This document shows, in pieces, positions 21,705-33,280 of a stretch of DNA of 64,000 nt. The notes under the pieces are model-generated. The model was not told the origin of the DNA, ran no database searches, and saw only the letters and a list, made by a program, of their open reading frames with translations. The stretch is from Tritrichomonas musculus (lineage: Eukaryota > Parabasalia > Tritrichomonadida > Tritrichomonadidae). The position numbers and the translations under genes are program-made. The stretch's first letter is position 1, and the number at the start of each line of letters is the position of its first letter. Location of the stretch: the NCBI GenBank assembly GCA_039105265.1, contig JAPFFF010000058.1, positions 992,001 through 1,056,000 of the forward strand, in the 5' to 3' direction.

Positions 21705-21993
21705 TTTAAGAACTTTTTGAAAATAAAAATCCATCTAATATATGAAAAATCAAAGCTGGATTTTTTTTCCATCCAGGATAACGGTTATCCTACGATAAAA
21801 TCTAAAATGGACACCATTAACCAAGCAAATTTTAAGCATTTATGAATCATAAATTATGATGACGATGAATAATTATTTGAATTTTTTTTTTTTACAAAAA
21901 TATAAACCATTCAATTTATTTTTTATTCTTCAGAAAATATAAAAAATTGAAAAAAAAAAAAAAAAAAAAAAGAAAAGTTTCTTTTGAAACAAA

Positions 21994-22431
21994 ATGAGTG
22001 TGAACCCAAAAGCGACCAAAAATGCAGAAAAAGAAGAGAAAATTCGTAAATATTTTAATGCATGGATCAATAAAAATACAGAAGTTCTTCCACAACTTTT
22101 TTCACCAGAAATCGTCTATAGCGAATGTTATGGGCCAGAATATAAAGGACTTGATCAAATTATGCGCTGGTTCCGTGATTGGAACGAGAGCGGATGCGTC
22201 CTCGAGTGGCGAATTAAAAGTTTTATCCATGACGGAAACCGTTTAGCAGTTGAATGGTTTTTCAAGTGCACTTTTAAAGGAGAAACTGGCGGCTTTGACG
22301 GCGTTTCACTTGTAACTTTTAATGAAGAAGGCTTTATAACCTTAGTAAAAGAGTTCCAGTCGAAAGCAGAACATGTTTTCCCGTATAAGGAGGGAGATCA
22401 TACTGATCTCCTTAGAGGAAGCAATTTTTGA
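21994..22431 (+). CDS. NTF2-like / SnoaL-type protein
   Basis: This 145-aa protein has the NTF2-like pattern: an N-terminal helix pair (EKIRKYFNAWINKNTEVL), LFSPEIVYSECYGPEYKGLDQI and then strands ending in DGVSLVTFNEEGFITLVKEF. SnoaL-like members are small cone-shaped domains acting as ketosteroid-isomerase-type enzymes or ligand binders. I cannot name a substrate. YSECYGPEYKGLDQIMRWF is strongly reminiscent of bacterial stand-alone SnoaL proteins, so acquisition from a gut bacterium is possible. Codon composition is more GC-rich than the surroundings. The start is the first ATG after a long A tract. Confidence 0.8.
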   Translation: MSVNPKATKNAEKEEKIRKYFNAWINKNTEVLPQLFSPEIVYSECYGPEYKGLDQIMRWFRDWNESGCVLEWRIKSFIHDGNRLAVEWFFKCTFKGETGGFDGVSLVTFNEEGFITLVKEFQSKAEHVFPYKEGDHTDLLRGSNF

Positions 22432-22565
22432 ATAGTTCTTTTATTTTAATCCTCATTTTTAGCAAATAAAAGGAATATTTCAGTTAAATAAACATTTATT
22501 CTAATAGAAAAAAATAAGAAGAAAATGAAGAATAATATTTACTGAGACTATTCATGTTAAAAAAA

Positions 22566-22655
22566 ATGCATCTTTTTATGTTACAAAATTTTTACCGATC
22601 CTTCCTTTTGATGTAAGTCTCGGTAAAAATTATGTAAAAATATAAAAAGATGCAT
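22566..22655. repeat. MITE-like hairpin, 90 bp
   Basis: ATGCATCTTTTTAT at the left matches ATAAAAAGATGCAT at the right. The inner arms TTTTTACCGA and TCGGTAAAAA also pair, leaving a ~20-nt loop. The hairpin could be a miniature element or a transcribed stem-loop. Confidence 0.55.
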
Positions 22656-23311
22656 CAATTTTTCTATTTACATAAATATTCTCAAAATATTATTCTCCAT
22701 TTTTCTCCTATTTTTTCTTTCAATTAGTTCTCTCAAAAAGCTGAGGCACAATCTCTCTTGAAAAATATATATTTTTAAACAATCAATTCAAAAAGTTCAC
22801 TTATCAAAACAAAATAGATCTATGTAAGTAATTGATATTTTGATTTTAGATGATCATTGGTATTATACCAATACTTACATAATAATATAAACACGAAAAA
22901 AAATAAAAGTAAATTATTTATCCTCTGAATTAAATAATTAATTGTTCATGATGCTTTAGCTAAATGATGACGGGAGAACTTTTTTTTCCATGACAAGTAA
23001 AGAACAGACTTTTGTTCATACTTTTCATTTTTCTATAGGGAGAAGTAGTGATCTATATGCAATTCAACTTGTAGACGAAACTTTCAAAAAGAGTTCATCA
23101 TTGAGGCAGGTAATAACATTGATTTTCCATATAAAACAACAATTACAAAAAAGTTCTTTTAAAAACTAAATAAATATTAGTGATTGATGATTGACAGTAA
23201 ATTTGAAGATTAACAATCCCTCTTTGAATATTGCTGAAAAATTCCTATCAGAATCAGATAGATATCTGAAATATGCTTTTTTTCGGTTTTGCGATTCAAA
23301 ATATAACAAGT

Positions 23312-23339
23312 CACTTTTTGAATAGTCATTCAAAAAGTG
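23312..23339. repeat. Perfect hairpin CACTTTTTGAAT / ATTCAAAAAGTG
   Basis: A 12-bp perfect stem with a 4-nt loop. The same CACTTTTTGA stem recurs in the hairpins at 36306-36332 and 37877-37903. Confidence 0.6.
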
Positions 23340-23604
23340 CCAATTTATAAATGATTATATTTATCTTGAACAATTATTATTTAAAATAAATTTTTCCCCT
23401 AATAATATAAAGAAAATATAATATAATATATTTTTTTAACATAAATATTTTTTAAAAGCTAACAGTTTCGTTTTTGAAAAAACTGAAGACTGAGTTGATA
23501 AAAATATGTTAATGCTAATGATATTTTAGAAAAACACATTTGAGTTCAGTTTCAATAATTGGAATAAATTCTTCAAATATATATTCAAAATTGAATAAAT
23601 ATAA

Positions 23605-23677
23605 GTGCCACTGGCCCAATGGATAAGGCGTGTGCCTACGGAGCATGAGATTCTAGGTTCGAGTCCTGGGTGGCACG
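23605..23677 (+). tRNA. tRNA-Arg (anticodon ACG)
   Basis: The 73-nt cloverleaf folds by eye. The acceptor GTGCCAC pairs with GTGGCAC, discriminator G. The D arm is GCC...GGC. The anticodon stem TGTGC/GCATG holds loop CTACGGA with anticodon ACG (Arg, CGU and by A34 inosine CGC/CGA). The variable loop is 5 nt. The T arm CTAGG/CCTGG has loop TTCGAGT. The A box TGGCCCAATGG and B box GGTTCGAGTCC are internal RNA polymerase III promoters. There is no intron and no encoded CCA. Confidence 0.95.
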
Positions 23678-23685
23678 TTTTTTTT
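23678..23685 (+). terminator. RNA polymerase III T-run terminator
   Basis: Eight consecutive T residues directly follow the tRNA discriminator base. Confidence 0.85.
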
Positions 23686-24507
23686 AGTACTTGTAAGATT
23701 TTTTTGTTTCATCTTACACCAGACATTGAAATACAACCATAAACAAACAAATTAATTATTCATATATATCAAATTCAAATTAAACAAAAATATCTTTTAT
23801 TCAAAATAATAATATCAAAAATAAAAATCCATTTTAACCAGTAAAACAATTTCTGTTTAAAGACACTCCCAATAATTTTCATTAACCTAAATGTATGCAA
23901 AATTGTCTCTAAAAAAGAACTCTCCAAAACCATTTTCATAATCAGTTTTCCCATTATCTAGCTTTGTTGCTCAAATAAATAATTTTCCCATTTGACATAT
24001 TCTTGATCTATTTATGGATTACACCAATCAACATCAACAGCTTTACAAAAGCCTAAATTTAAGTATTAGTTATCCATATCATTGTTCTTTTTTTATTTTC
24101 TAATTTATAATTTCCTTTTGTTTTTAAATCTTCATCATGATGACAAAAACATCTAAATTCTAAAAGATATGCTAGAAATTAAAGTCGAAATTTGGAAAAA
24201 TTTAAAATTTTTATTTCTTTTCAAATTGCAAAATATTTTTTGAAAGAATTTGAATAAAATAATGAAAAAAAAATTTTATCTCACCTTTTGATAACATACT
24301 TAAAAAATGAAAATAATAAAATATTTTGAAATTTTATTAATTTTTCATGAAATAAATAATAAAATAAAACTATAAAGTAAAATTAAATATATTAACTTCA
24401 TTTTATTTTTTATTATTTTATGGTTTAAATCGCAAAATTAAGAAATAAAAATTCGGGTGAATTCAATTTTATTTATCGGTGAAATTTTTTTCTATTAAAT
24501 AATAACT
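23686..24507. other. Intergenic region
   Basis: AT-rich sequence between the tRNA and the Asn-rich gene. No coding frame or element is recognised. Confidence 0.5.
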
Positions 24508-24527
24508 TCATTTTTTTTTTTTTTTTA

Positions 24528-25892
24528 ATGAATTATCCTAAAAAAGCAAATTTGTATGATCCATTAAGCTCAACACCAAGTGCTCAATCAACATCATATA
24601 CCAATTACAATAATTATAACGCAAGCAACAATTATTCGCAAAACAATCAAAATTATAATAATCAAGCAAACCAGAATAATCAAAATAACTACGATCCCCT
24701 TATCGATAATTATCAAGAAGGAACAAATAATAAATCCAATAATTCCGATCCATATAATTTTGACTATTTTGATCCTCTTAGTACAAATAACAACAATAAT
24801 CAATCTAACCAAAATCAAGCAAGTTCATCTAATTATATACAGACAAGTTCCAATAACAATTATAATCAATCAAGCACAAATAACTACAACCAGTCTAATC
24901 AAAATTATTATGACTCTTCTAATTCAACCTTTAAAAATCAATATGGCCAAACCCAGCCAAATAATTGTTATCAATCAAGTCAAAATTGCTTTAACGGATC
25001 AAATTCTAATATGATGAATAATCAGTCAAGCCAAAACTATTTCAATCAATCAAATTCTAACATGAATAATCAATCAAGCCAGAATTACTTTAATCAATCA
25101 AATTCTAATATGTATAATCAGTCAAGTTCTAATATGTATAACCAATCAAGTCAGAACTACTTCAATCAATCAAATCCTAGCATAATAAATCAGTCCAATC
25201 AGAATTATTATAATGAATCTAATTCTAGTTTGTACAACCAGTCAAGCCAGAATTATAATAATCAATCAAATTCTAACATGAATACCCAAAGCCAAAATGA
25301 CTTTAACCAGTCTAATTCTAAATTAAACAATCAAAACCAGAATAGCTTTAGTCAAGCAGCTTCTAATAATAATTCGCAAACATATCAGAATAATTCAAAT
25401 ACTTATTTACAAGTAAATTCTAAAAACAGGAAACAATCAAACACCGTATTTAATAGTCATACAAATCAAAATAGCTTTATTCAAACAAACTCTAATACTA
25501 ATTACGAACAACCTGATACAAATTTGATGTCAGAAGATGAAGAAAAGACTCAGAGAAATGAACAGAATGAATCTGAATACAATAATACAAATAATGATTC
25601 GGAAAAGAATCCTAAACCAATTCCTATTGGAAAAGATGATGATAATGATAATACAAATAATGAAAATAGTAAAAGCAGTTCTCGCTTCGATTCAAAATCC
25701 AAGTTTCACTTGAAATCTAAGAACAATAAAGAAAGTAAAAGAAAATTCAAGGATAAATCAAATGACGCTCTTTCGAAAACAGAAGAAGGTATGAACAATG
25801 TTCTTAGTGCTACAGATGAAAAAATCGGAAAACCAATTGTTGGATTTTCAGAAAAAGTGGGTGCAAGCTTTAAGAAATGGTTTAAGCTTTAA
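24528..25892 (+). CDS. Asn/Gln/Ser-rich low-complexity protein
   Basis: This 454-aa protein has residues ~20-330 made almost only of N, Q, S and Y, with imperfect repeats such as NQSSQNYFNQSNSNM. An acidic/charged stretch follows (~335-400), then a basic C-terminus (KFHLKSKNNKESKRKFKDKS) and a short amphipathic tail GFSEKVGASFKKWFKL. The early DPL motifs (YDPLSS, YDPLIDN, FDPLST) resemble endocytic adaptor-binding DPF/DPL motifs. No folded domain is recognised. Composition is prion-like and suggests phase separation or a flexible adaptor; the basic amphipathic end could touch membranes. An initiator-like TCATTT (A at 24510) lies 18 nt before the ATG. The real start and the single frame are convincing; the function is unknown. 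Confidence 0.8.
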   Translation: MNYPKKANLYDPLSSTPSAQSTSYTNYNNYNASNNYSQNNQNYNNQANQNNQNNYDPLIDNYQEGTNNKSNNSDPYNFDYFDPLSTNNNNNQSNQNQASSSNYIQTSSNNNYNQSSTNNYNQSNQNYYDSSNSTFKNQYGQTQPNNCYQSSQNCFNGSNSNMMNNQSSQNYFNQSNSNMNNQSSQNYFNQSNSNMYNQSSSNMYNQSSQNYFNQSNPSIINQSNQNYYNESNSSLYNQSSQNYNNQSNSNMNTQSQNDFNQSNSKLNNQNQNSFSQAASNNNSQTYQNNSNTYLQVNSKNRKQSNTVFNSHTNQNSFIQTNSNTNYEQPDTNLMSEDEEKTQRNEQNESEYNNTNNDSEKNPKPIPIGKDDDNDNTNNENSKSSSRFDSKSKFHLKSKNNKESKRKFKDKSNDALSKTEEGMNNVLSATDEKIGKPIVGFSEKVGASFKKWFKL

Positions 25893-25990
25893 AAAATTTT
25901 ATTTTATTTTTTTTTTGCGTTAGTTTGTTGATCATAGAGTTTTTAAATAAATAATTGTTAATTGTATTAATCTCTTAATAAATTATTTTA

Positions 25991-28900
25991 CAGTTGTTCT
26001 ACTTTTGCAACTGCATATACATTAAATATAATTATATTTGAATAAATTCTTTAGAAAATATTTGAATAATCTCTATCAATTTATTTCGGAGCACTATTCC
26101 TACTTCTTTTTTTTTCTGAGAATTTTATTTTAATGTTGAATTCCTTATCAAAATATTGAGATAAAAAAGTTAAGTGATGGCCACTTTATCTTGACGATGT
26201 CCACTTTTTCTTTATACTCTAATAAATAATTTATTTAATTATTATAATATATAATTCATGTATTTTATATCCAATATTATAAAATGTAATGGTTGAAATA
26301 AAGACTTTAATTAAAATTCAATAAATAATAAATAAATATATATATATATAGATAAATTCGTTATAGAAATTAATAGAGTTTTTCAGAATTTTCGGTTAGT
26401 TTTCAAATTTGAATGCTTCATTCAATTTCCTTTCAATTTTTTGATGCAAACATGCAAGGTAGTCGTTTCTCGTGCACTAAAAGATTTCAAAGTTTCTTAT
26501 TTCCAAAAAATATTCTTATGGTCGCATATCATATGAATTTAGGATTCTTTATTCTTCAATTTTTTTTTTGGGAGAAAATTAGTTAATATTATTTAAGAAA
26601 AATTCCTCCATATTTTTACTTTAGTAATCTGATGATTTGCTTCTAGTGTTGAAAGAAAATGAACAAATAGTGCCTAATTTACTTTTTATTAAGGGTGAGA
26701 GTCAAACTGGAAAAAAATAATTTTTATTAGCTGAAAAATATAAAAATAATTAAATATTATATAGAGGCATGTCAACCAAAATTCTACTCGATAAATTTTT
26801 TTGAAAATGATAATATAAGATTTAAATGATGTATATTAAAACTTTTCCTCTTGAGCAAACGAAAACTTCTATACAGTTTTTAGTTTTCATTCAAATCATC
26901 ATTTTTAACTCAATATCTTTAATTCAAAAAGTAGATATATTCAAATTTGATATATTGAAAAATGAATTCTCTTTCATTTTTGATAAGATCATGATTGAAT
27001 ACCATTTCAATTTGAGAGAATTTTTATTGAATAGCTTTTCAATTTGAGAGATGGTTAATTGAATATTCTTTCAATTTGAGAAGAATAAATAAGTTTTATT
27101 TATAACTTGGAAATTGAATTATCAAAAATTTATTTTATGATATAAATATTCTTAGATATTAATTATAAATTTATAAAAGTAATTATATTTGCATATCACA
27201 AAAAATTTAAAACAAATATTTTAAAATATTTTATTTTGATTTTATAAAGTAGGTAAAATCATTATTTGAATTTTAATAAAGAAGTATATAATTTTTATTA
27301 ATCAACAAAATAAATTTCTGCTCTAATATTCTCAAATATTTATATAAAATATAATTATTTGAAAAAGTTCGATCGGTAAAAATAGAGGTATTCATGTAGA
27401 GAAATTGACGAAATATTGTAATTTTGATCATATTTTCTTTATTTTTATTTTGAAACTAAGAATGTGCTTTAATGGATAAGAATTTTATACTCCTATTTTT
27501 GAGATATTTCTATTTTTATTTTTCTGAATAAGAATCGTTTTATAATTGAGAGGCTATATAATTTTTTTTATATAAAAATTGATTAAATATAAATATATAT
27601 ATAATTCTATTTTATTAATTATTATAGTATATATATATTGATAACTTATTAATACTTTTATGTTTATAAAATATTTATTTTCTAGAGATACACTTGTTTA
27701 TATTTTTTTTTATTTTTTATAAATTTTTAACTTTTTCAGTTATTATATTTTATATATTGAAATAATAAACATTTTTTATCCTAGTGGTATTTTTATTATA
27801 ACATTATTTTATTTTATATATATAATATATATTATATTTTATATACTATTTATACTTTATATTTAAGTTTTACATTATATATTAAATAGATAAATTAACA
27901 AAAAAAAAATGAAAAATTCAATAAAACGATGATTTTTAATTGAAATTCTAAAAAAATATGTTGCTTTGTATTGTGATTATTTTTTGGATTTCAATATATT
28001 AAATATTATAGATATTTTTATAATATATTACATAATAATTTTACTTTATAAAAAATATTTTTAATGATATTTTTAAGAAGATGAGGAAATTTATATTTTT
28101 CAAGAATCACTTCACTATTAACTTCACTTCACCGAAAATAATCATCTCACGTCACTAAAAAATAATAACGTACCAAAATACGATGAAAAATAATTCAAAA
28201 TAATGCAAAATATAAAATTACATTTTTCTTTAAAATGAGAGTATAAAGTAACTTATTTACATAATATAATTTATTTAAATATTTATTATTATTATATTGT
28301 ACAATTATTATATAATTATTTCGTAAATCAATTGAGAAATAAGTTATTTTCTTAATTTTTTAATGTAAATTTGCATTTAAATTTATATATGGCTAATAAT
28401 TTGGAAATGCAACAGATAATATATTTTATAAATAAAATAAAAAATATTATTATTGATTTGTAATTCATAAATATTTTATTTGACTCGAGATATAGACGAA
28501 ACATTATTTTTTAAATTGTTTTTAAATTCTCAACATCCATTAAAACCAATTATGGCAAATGTCAGTATTGGATATATAGAAGTAAATAATCTTAATATTT
28601 TTTTCATAAGATAAAATATTCATTCAATTAAAGTAAAAATAAAAAAATCAAATAACGAGTTTTCACTTCACATGAATACCTCTGTAAAAATAAAAAATGA
28701 TTTATTTCAAAATTTTTTTTATATAATTTTAAAGTAAAATGAAATGAATTTATAATAAGTTCTATAAATCCTCTAAAAATCTTATTTTGAGCACTAATTA
28801 TATTTTATTTTTTCAATGAACTATCAATTGAATTGAAAGTATAATATTAGTGTATATTGAAACGTATAAAAGAAAATTCCAATATAATTATTAAAATGGA

Positions 28901-30334
28901 TGTTTTATTTTGATTAAAAAATGAAATATTATTAGTATCACAGAAATTTGAAAATAAGACGTTTTATGTTTAGATATTTAAAGAACGTATAGAGTAATCA
29001 TAAAAACCATTAGTAATTTGTTAATATTATTAAGTTATAAATGTAAAGAATCTTGGATCTTATATTTCTATAGAGTGGATAAAATGAAAAATCAAAATTG
29101 ATGTTTTTTACCTAAAAACTATAAATTTTTATTGTACAAACTAAATAATTGGATTTCAAAGATCATAAATACATTCTTCTTTTTTATACTAATCTTTTAT
29201 AATTGGACTTATCTTATTTTCTACTTTCACTTTTTGAGAGCTTTTTTTTGGTTGATATGCCTCTTATTATATTTTATGACTAAATATATAAAAAAAGCAT
29301 ATATCAAAAAATTATACAAATTCAATGGGAATTCCTCTCATTTTTAAAAAACCGCTTACAATAGAAGCAAAAAAAATAAAGAATTTGTTTTTCAATATCT
29401 ACTTAATTTTTTGGAATTTATTTTATAAAATATAACAATATTTAAAATAATTAAAACAATGCATATGCTTAAATACATTGAAAAAGTTTTAAAAAGTATT
29501 GAAAAAGTGGATTTTAAATGAAGCACAACTCTGTGTAGAAGCAAAATTAACATATAAAACCTATATAATTTTGAATCTATATATTACGAAGTTTAATGTA
29601 ACAGAAAGCTTTTTTTTGACCCTCACCCTTAAATTTTTGAAAAAGATACTGAATCTTTTATGCAAAAAATGTATTAAAATCTCCTTAATTTTATATATGA
29701 TTCATATAAAAATATTTAATTACAGAAACATATACATAAATTAAATAAATGTATTTAATATAATTATAATGTTCATTTTCGATCAGCATATTTCATTAAC
29801 ATCAGTTTATTTTAGAAATTATTTGAACATACACTAAATATACAGTTTAGTTTATTACAGAAAAGCTGATGTTATACATTTTTTATTAATGGAAATTGAA
29901 ATCTTTTTATATTTTGAATAGTTTATATTTGTATTTTTCTGCGTAAAAAGCGGTTGGAAAAACTTTAGAAATTAATATAATACTATTTAGTAAACTTGAT
30001 GGAAAAAGCATCGATAATGATGGGTAATGTAAAAAGCTTCTCCTGATTTTTTTTTTGAATGGTTGAACCATTGATAATGGTTTTAAACTATCTATTACAA
30101 TATAAATAAAAACTATTTTTTCGGATTTTTCAAAATATTAATTTTTTGCTGAAAAAAAAATTGATCAATATTGGCAAATGAATTTTACTGTTTTTTTAAA
30201 AAATCATAAAAAAAATTCTGTTACGAAAGTGGATAAAAAATCAAAAAGTTAGGTGATAATAAATTTTGAAAATTTTGGTGGTTACATTTTCTGTTACGAA
30301 AGTGGATTTTTTCGTTACAAAAGTGGAACAACTG
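25991..30334. mobile_element. TA-flanked DNA transposon-like element, 4.3 kb, interrupted by a hAT element
   Basis: The left end CAGTTGTTCTACTTTTGCAAC and the right end GTTACAAAAGTGGAACAACTG are inverted repeats with 3 mismatches over ~21 bp, each flanked by TA. TA duplication with CAGT-type ends is the Tc1/mariner pattern. Without the hAT insertion (27384-28683) the element is ~3.0 kb. I find no transposase frame inside, so it is non-autonomous or fully eroded. The short frames at 26826, 29132 and 29499 look like chance. Confidence 0.6.
27384..28683. mobile_element. hAT-type non-autonomous element, 1.3 kb
   Basis: Termini AGAGGTATTCATGT and ACATGAATACCTCT are flanked by a perfect 8-bp duplication GTAAAAAT (27376-27383 and 28684-28691). 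There is no coding capacity. The right subterminal zone repeats CTTCACTT/TTCACTTCAC motifs. A closely similar copy begins at 63617. It is inserted in the 25991-30334 element and is thus younger. Confidence 0.85.
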
Positions 30335-30336
30335 TA

Positions 30337-31060
30337 TAAAACAAAATGGCAGCCTGAGATCGTAGCGTTTAATATTCGGGAAAAGATATATTGTTATGGA
30401 TACATCAAAGAATAAAAGTACGATTGCAGAGAGAGTGAAACTTTAGAGCAAAAAAAATTATTTTAATATTTCCATAAATAGCAAATATTTAACCCCAAAT
30501 AACTCCAATTATATTAGAATAAGGCAAGAATAGTACAAATGTTAAAATAAAATTAAAAAATAAAAAATTCATTCAACCAAAAAAGTTTTAAAAAAGTGAG
30601 AGGAAATTGAATACTCAAACTCGACACTTAATGATAAAATAATCCCACAATTTTGTATTAAATCAATTGAACGAACTATATAAAAATCTGAATAAATAAA
30701 TAAATAAAAATATAAAGATATTTCACCAGAGCGATCTTATTTGGCTGCTGAATCCATGATTTTTTTTTTCAATGATGACAATATAATATCAGAATATTAT
30801 TATCGATGATATCTTAATAATGATCATATAAAATTTAAATTAATTCCAGAAATAAAAACATACATATATAAATAAATTTTAAAATTAAAATAAATCCAAA
30901 AAAATCACTGAATCTCGATATTTCATCAGTAATTTTATTTATGAAGGAACTCCTCTTAAGCCATAAATTGAAAAAAAAAAACTTCAGATTTTTTGAAATT
31001 TTCAAAATTTTAGTAAAAATGAAGTATAAATGTCATAAAAATAAATATCCACATCACCAA
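30337..31060. other. Intergenic region
   Basis: AT-rich, no coding frame. The final bases hold the initiator-like TCATTTTT (31061-31068) of the small gene at 31069. Confidence 0.45.
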
Positions 31061-31068
31061 TCATTTTT

Positions 31069-31398
31069 ATGAAGAGAGGTAGGAAGGGATCTGACCAAAG
31101 TACAGAAATCATTATTGGTACTGCTAGTGTATATACCGTCATAAAGCTGGATCGGAAAGGAAGAATAGTTGGATCACTAAACGAAGAATTAAATAAAGTA
31201 AGGCAATTGCAACCTGAAATATTAAACCAAAAGGAAAAAAGCACAGATAATGCCAGCTCAAATGAAGCTGATCTAGACATTTTTCCTCAATTTCAGAATG
31301 ACGAGAATAATGATTTACCAGACAATTCATTTGGAAATGAATATTGGCTTCCACAAGGAGATGACAGCAATTACCCTCTTTTCCCACTATTTTATTGA
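31069..31398 (+). CDS. Small hypothetical protein, 109 aa
   Basis: No family is recognised. The N-terminus is basic (MKRGRKGSDQ) and is followed by a short beta-rich stretch IIIGTASVYTVIKLDRKGRI, a possible helix NEELNKVRQLQPEILNQ, an acidic Asn-rich middle and an aromatic end PLFPLFY. There is no membrane segment. Support for a real gene is a near-perfect initiator-like TCATTTTT 6 nt before the ATG, GC content above the flanks and normal codon usage. It could also be the 5' remnant of a longer gene. Confidence 0.55.
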   Translation: MKRGRKGSDQSTEIIIGTASVYTVIKLDRKGRIVGSLNEELNKVRQLQPEILNQKEKSTDNASSNEADLDIFPQFQNDENNDLPDNSFGNEYWLPQGDDSNYPLFPLFY

Positions 31399-32052
31399 AA
31401 TAATAAAACTACCATGATTATTCTCTAAATATTATTCAATTTTATAACGTTTCATTAATAAAACGCAATTTTACCATTTTTCTGTATTTATTATAAAATA
31501 TATATGATTTACAATCATAAATTCCTTATCTTTTTCATGAATTTCACCTACCAAATATTTATATCTTTTTACTAGTTAAGATTATTTTTGTTATTATCCG
31601 TTCAAACTTCATTTATACATGTATAAAATATGCAAAAACATTCCAATATTGAAAATATTCTTATATAAAAATAGAATAAAAAAGATATCATTCTAAAATT
31701 CAAATTATCATTAATCATTGGCAATATTACAAATAAAATTCAAATTATAATAAGCTTATAACGTTTTATATATATATTTCCCCACCAAAAAGAGATTTAA
31801 ACTTGATTTTTAAAAAGGGCATATTATAGAGATAACTTTATAACGTATTTTTTGAAAAAAGAATTAGGTTTATTTCATAAAAATAAGAAGTTAATTATTT
31901 TAATCCATAAATTTTATTATTTTATATGATTTTCAAAGAAATATTTGCTTTTTAAAATTTCAAAACCTTAGAAAATTTGATTTTCAATATTGAATAAACT
32001 CATAGAATGTCATAAATTGAAAAACTTAATAGAAAATTTCTAAAAACGATCA
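31399..32052. other. Intergenic region
   Basis: AT-rich, no coding frame or element boundary recognised up to the hAT target duplication. Confidence 0.5.
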
Positions 32053-32060
32053 AAAATAAT

Positions 32061-33280
32061 TATGGTTGCATTTGGCACGGTTTGGGCAAAAAAGCTGCCC
32101 ACCCAAGCTATTTTGATAACCCAACGGGGATAAGCAAATTATTTGTTGATTTTATATTATTTTTAACTTTTCTTAAAAATATGTATATTTTAAATATGTG
32201 GTTTTGCATAAAATATTAAAATAAAATTAAAATTAAAATAGATATTTTGGAGTTTTTATTTTTTTATTTTTTTGTTTATCTATTCAATTTTTTCAAAGAT
32301 AAATTCTGTTGTTATTTACAAATTCTATTGGGCTGGATACTTTTCTATGTTTTCATTCAATTTTTCAGTTAAAAAATAAAAATTTGCCCTGGGCAAAGTG
32401 GCTGGGCAGCTACGATAGCCCATTTTTTCAATCCTTTTTAATCGGGGCTGGGCTAGCCCAAGGGAAGTTATATGATAAATTCAAAAGCTATTTTTAATAT
32501 TTTTCTTTTTAAATCATTATCTTTTCTTTAATATATGATATTAATTGATTATTGTGTTTGATAAAATAAAATAATTCAAACATCTTTTTGTATATAAATA
32601 AAATATAGTTTGGAATGGATTTTTTGCATGATATTTCATTAATATAATCATAAAATTTGGATAATAAATTGTTATAAATTACAATATATTTAAAGATCAT
32701 ATATAATAAAAATAAAATATTAAACAAATTAAAATAATTTTATTTTTGTTATTGAATACTTTAATAAATTAAAAAAATAAATATTTATGAATATTCTCAT
32801 TTAAAGTATATCTAATCATTATATTATTACATATTAAAAATAGATTTGCATTAAAAAATAAAATATATAAATATTTTGTTTAAAATAATTAAGAAAAGAT
32901 ATAATATTTAAAAAGGACATTTTAATTAACAGAATTCACAAAATAAATAAAAAGAATTCCATGAATAAAGGGCACATTACCGATTTTTTTAGTTCAAATC
33001 ATAATAAAATGATGAAAATGATGTATTATTAGATTCAAATGCAACTACATTCCACAACTCGCAATTAAATTCAGAACAAATATCATCATTTTCATATTTT
33101 GGAAGTATTGACATATATTCTATGCTTTTTTTCAATACCGAAAAGTTCACTCTCTAAGGGCGTCCTTAAAAAGTGGCCTTTACATTGCAAAATTGATCAC
33201 ATCACTTCATCATAATTTTTGAAGCTCAATTGCCCAGTGGGCTGCCCATTTCTTCAATTTTTTGACCCTATGCAACCCTA
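32061..33280. mobile_element. hAT-type non-autonomous element, 1.2 kb
   Basis: Ends TATGGTTGCA and TGCAACCCTA are flanked by a perfect 8-bp duplication AAAATAAT (32053-32060 and 33281-33288). The subterminal zones are studded with GGGCA/GCCCA words (e.g. TTTGGGCAAAAAAGCTGCCC; CAGTGGGCTGCCC), as in the larger hAT element at 53685, so the two may share a transposase. No transposase is encoded. Confidence 0.85.

Larger units (their letters stand above)
22432..23604. other. Intergenic region
   Basis: AT-rich, with two hairpins described separately (22566-22655 and 23312-23339). No coding frame is recognised. The end contains the upstream side of the tRNA gene. Confidence 0.5.

Noticed and set aside
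29132-29744. Two small plus-strand frames in the 4.3-kb element
   Set aside because: They are Phe/Ile/Lys-rich as expected from AT-rich DNA and show no transposase motif.
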